This document shows, piece after piece, positions 61,356 through 64,000 of a stretch of DNA of 64,000 nt. This DNA comes from an uncultured SAR116 cluster alpha proteobacterium. GTDB lineage: Bacteria; Pseudomonadota; Alphaproteobacteria; Puniceispirillales; Marisalimonadaceae. The notes beneath the pieces are model-generated. The model was not told the origin of the DNA, ran no database searches, and was given only the letters and a program-made list of their open reading frames with translations. Both the position numbers and the translations under genes were made by a program. Location: positions 1 through 64,000 of the forward strand of contig CABYBQ010000003.1 of assembly GCA_902517275.1 (NCBI GenBank), written 5' to 3'. Numbering within the stretch: position 1 is the first letter of the stretch; the number at the start of each line of letters is the position of its first letter.

Positions 61356-64000
61356 TTAAAAATGTGCTGATAAGGTATTCTGATTTTTTTCCACCAGTGG
61401 AGCAAATTTAGTTAGGTCAATTCCTTCTACAGCAATTTTATACTCTTCTATTGTTGGTGTTCTTCCTAATATTGCAGAAAGAACTACAACTGGGGTAGAA
61501 GCAAGTAATGATTCACCTTTTTTTTCTTCAGTGTCTTCTACTACCCTACCTTGGAACAATCTTGTTGAAGTTGCCAAAACCGTATCCCCTTTTGCAGCTT
61601 TTTCTTGGTTTCCCATACAAAGGTTACACCCAGGTCTTTCAAGATAAAGAATATTATCATATTCTAGACGTGCTGAATTTTTTGGATTTTTATCATCAAA
61701 CTCAAAGCCAGAGTATTTTTGCAAGATACTCCAGTCACCTTCTTCTTTAAGTTCATCTATTATATTATAGGTTGGTGCCGCTACAACTAGAGGAGCCTTA
61801 AAATTCACTTTACCTGACGATCTTTCAAGATTACGTAACATTTGTGCAACAATTTTTATATCCCCTTTATGAACCATACACGAGCCTACAAAGCCAAGAT
61901 CAACCTTCTTTTCTGCGTTATAATATGAAATTGGTCTTATAGTGTCATGAGTATACCTCTTAGAGACATCATGATTATTAACGTCTGGATCAGCAATCAT
62001 CGGCTCATCAATTAGGTTAAGATCTACAACAACTTCAGATGAATATTTTGCATTTGCATCAGGCCTTAATGCGGGTTTTTCCCCCGATTTAATTTGAGAA
62101 ATTCTTTTTTCTGCAATACCTATTAACTTATGAAGCATTTTGTCTTTATTCTCCATACCCTTATCAACCATTACTTGTATTCTATCTCTTGCAATTTCTA
62201 ATGATTTAACAAGTGTATTATCCTCAGAAATACAGATGGATGCTTTGGCCTTCATTTCAGCTGTCCAATCTGTAAAAGTAAAGGCTTGATCCGCAAGAAG
62301 AGTCCCAAGATGTACTTCTATAATTTTTCCTTGAAATACATTATCACCAAATTGTTTAAGCATCTGTGCTTGAGTTGCATGTACTACATCACGAAAATCC
62401 ATATGATCACTCATTTTACCTTTAAAGGTAACCTTTACTGATTCAGGTATAGGCATAGTTGCTTCACCAGTTGCCAAGGCAAGCGCAACTGTTCCGGAGT
62501 CAGCACCAAATGCAACACCTTTTGACATTCTGGTATGGGAGTCACCACCAATAATAATTGACCAATCATCAACAGTAATGTCATTTAAAACTTTATGAAT
62601 AACATCGGTCATTGAATGATAAGAATCTTTTGGATCACGTGCTGTAATAAGACCAAATTTATGCATAAATTTCATAAGTCGGGGCGTATTTTCTTGAGCT
62701 TTAAAATCCCATACAGAAGCAGTATGACATCCTGATTGATAAGCTCCATCAACATTTGGAGAAATTATAGTCGCAGCCATAGCTTCTAACTCTTGTGAAG
62801 TCATTAAACCTGTAGTGTCCTGAGACCCAACAATATTGACTTTTACGCGTACATCAGATCCTGCATGTAACTTGACACCATCTTCAACACCTACCGCATT
62901 TGCATTAAATATTTTTTCTACAGCAGTGAAACCTTGGCCAGAATTATATACTTGTTTTGAAGGTGCAAATGCAGATTTTAATTCTATATTTAGAGCTTTA
63001 CATGCAAAGCTCTGAAGTTTTTTTCCAAATACAATAGCATATGAACCCCCAGCTTTCATGAACTCAAGTTTTTGTGGTGAAAAAGAGGAAGACATATCTA
63101 CAAGCTCTTTGTCACCTGTTTCATCATATAGTTTTTGTTTTTTAGTATTGATGGTTAATACTGTCCCAGTATCAACACTGTATCTTTGCTCCAGTACTGG
63201 ATTATCGTCATTATTAATTATTGGATTTCCATCTGTATCAAGCTTTTTAGTCCAATTTTTTAGATCAACTCCTATACCCCCAGTAACACCCACTGTTGTT
63301 AAAAAAATTGGTGATATACCATTCGTTCCAGCCACTATTGGAGCAATATTTACAAATGGAACATATGGACTAGCTTGAATACCTGTCCACAAAGCAACAT
63401 TGTTAACTCCTGACATCCTTGACGAACCAACACCCATTGTTCCTTTTTCAGAAACTATCATCACACGTTTGTCAGGATTTTCTTTTTGCAATCTTCTAAT
63501 CTCTAATTGTGCTGCTTCTGATATCATACACTTACCATGAAGCTCACGGTCAGATCTTGAATGAGCCTGATTCCCAGGTGATAATAAATCGGTTGAAATA
63601 TCTCCTTCAGCTGCAACATACGTTACAACTTTAATCTCTTCCTCAATTTCTGGAAGCTTAGTAAAAAATTCTGCTTCTGAATAACTTTTAATAATATCTT
63701 CCGCAATTTTATTACCTTTACTGTAAGCATTCTCTAATCTAGAAGTATCAATCTCATAAAGAAAAACTTGGGTTTTAAGAATTTCTGCTGCTTCTAGAGC
63801 TACAGATTTATTTTCACTCAAAGCTAAATCAAGAAGCACTTCAATCGATGGGCCGCCTTTCATATGAGATAAAAGTTCAAATGCGAACTTTGGTTCAATT
63901 TCTTTTACAACAATTTGTTTTGTTATAATTTCTTTTAAAAACTTTGATTTTACTACTGCTGCAGTAGTTGTGCCTGGGATAGTATTGTAGATAAGAAAGT
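61356..64000 (-). CDS. acnB: Aconitate hydratase B (5' end lies outside the window)
   Basis: The frame continues past the 63863 ATG (...VVKSKFLKEIITKQIVVKEIEPKFAFELLSHMKGGPSIEVLLDLAL...). AcnB motifs ADGAYQSGCHTASVWD-like, IIGGDSHTRMSKGVAFGADSGTVALALATGE, ERPGCNLCMGNQ. Confidence 0.96.
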   Translation of the reverse strand, partial: FLIYNTIPGTTTAAVVKSKFLKEIITKQIVVKEIEPKFAFELLSHMKGGPSIEVLLDLALSENKSVALEAAEILKTQVFLYEIDTSRLENAYSKGNKIAEDIIKSYSEAEFFTKLPEIEEEIKVVTYVAAEGDISTDLLSPGNQAHSRSDRELHGKCMISEAAQLEIRRLQKENPDKRVMIVSEKGTMGVGSSRMSGVNNVALWTGIQASPYVPFVNIAPIVAGTNGISPIFLTTVGVTGGIGVDLKNWTKKLDTDGNPIINNDDNPVLEQRYSVDTGTVLTINTKKQKLYDETGDKELVDMSSSFSPQKLEFMKAGGSYAIVFGKKLQSFACKALNIELKSAFAPSKQVYNSGQGFTAVEKIFNANAVGVEDGVKLHAGSDVRVKVNIVGSQDTTGLMTSQELEAMAATIISPNVDGAYQSGCHTASVWDFKAQENTPRLMKFMHKFGLITARDPKDSYHSMTDVIHKVLNDITVDDWSIIIGGDSHTRMSKGVAFGADSGTVALALATGEATMPIPESVKVTFKGKMSDHMDFRDVVHATQAQMLKQFGDNVFQGKIIEVHLGTLLADQAFTFTDWTAEMKAKASICISEDNTLVKSLEIARDRIQVMVDKGMENKDKMLHKLIGIAEKRISQIKSGEKPALRPDANAKYSSEVVVDLNLIDEPMIADPDVNNHDVSKRYTHDTIRPISYYNAEKKVDLGFVGSCMVHKGDIKIVAQMLRNLERSSGKVNFKAPLVVAAPTYNIIDELKEEGDWSILQKYSGFEFDDKNPKNSARLEYDNILYLERPGCNLCMGNQEKAAKGDTVLATSTRLFQGRVVEDTEEKKGESLLASTPVVVLSAILGRTPTIEEYKIAVEGIDLTKFAPLVEKNQNTLSAHF

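Noticed and set aside
63058-63378. 106-aa plus-strand ORF inside acnB
   Set aside because: Antisense shadow of AcnB.

Overview
This 64 kb window is AT-rich, gene-dense and chromosomal, from a low-GC, probably marine, alphaproteobacterium (placement inferred from gene content and order; I ran no phylogeny). Contents from left to right: the F0 ATP synthase genes (atpB-atpE-atpF'-atpF, left edge partial); ispH-thrB-rnhA-prx; a DsbD-like reductase, YqgE, an M16 peptidase and thrC; a complete aa3 cytochrome c oxidase assembly block (coxB-coxA-ctaB-small ORF-ctaG-coxC-surf1); tldD, gshA, rsmE and ubiA; a proteorhodopsin photosystem (PR, crtI-crtB-crtY-blh); argC and pmbA; an MsbA-like ABC exporter; lipid A / Kdo genes (DUF374 acyltransferase, waaA, lpxK, lpxL-like); an S8 protease with a possible outer-membrane C-terminus; xseA, purD, tadA, rluB, rsmD, mutL, lspA, ileS and ribF; and an accessory stretch (MscS, ChaC, GMC oxidoreductase, TauD-like dioxygenase, GGCT-fold protein, TerB/J-domain protein, D-threonine-aldolase-like enzyme, MBL-fold lipoprotein, 7TM adenylate cyclase) ending in a partial acnB. 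I found no CRISPR array, rRNA, recognisable tRNA, prophage or transposon. I also do not see a clearly unprecedented multi-gene system. The best items for a second look are: a blue-type proteorhodopsin with a dyad inside its promoter spacer, a hairpin at the predicted transcription start and its own terminator; a 47-aa CtaF/CoxF-like ORF missing from the ORF track; three GGCT-fold-like proteins, one with an uncharacterised N-terminal domain and one divergent; a possible S8 autotransporter with a novel N-terminal domain; and several intergenic palindromes.
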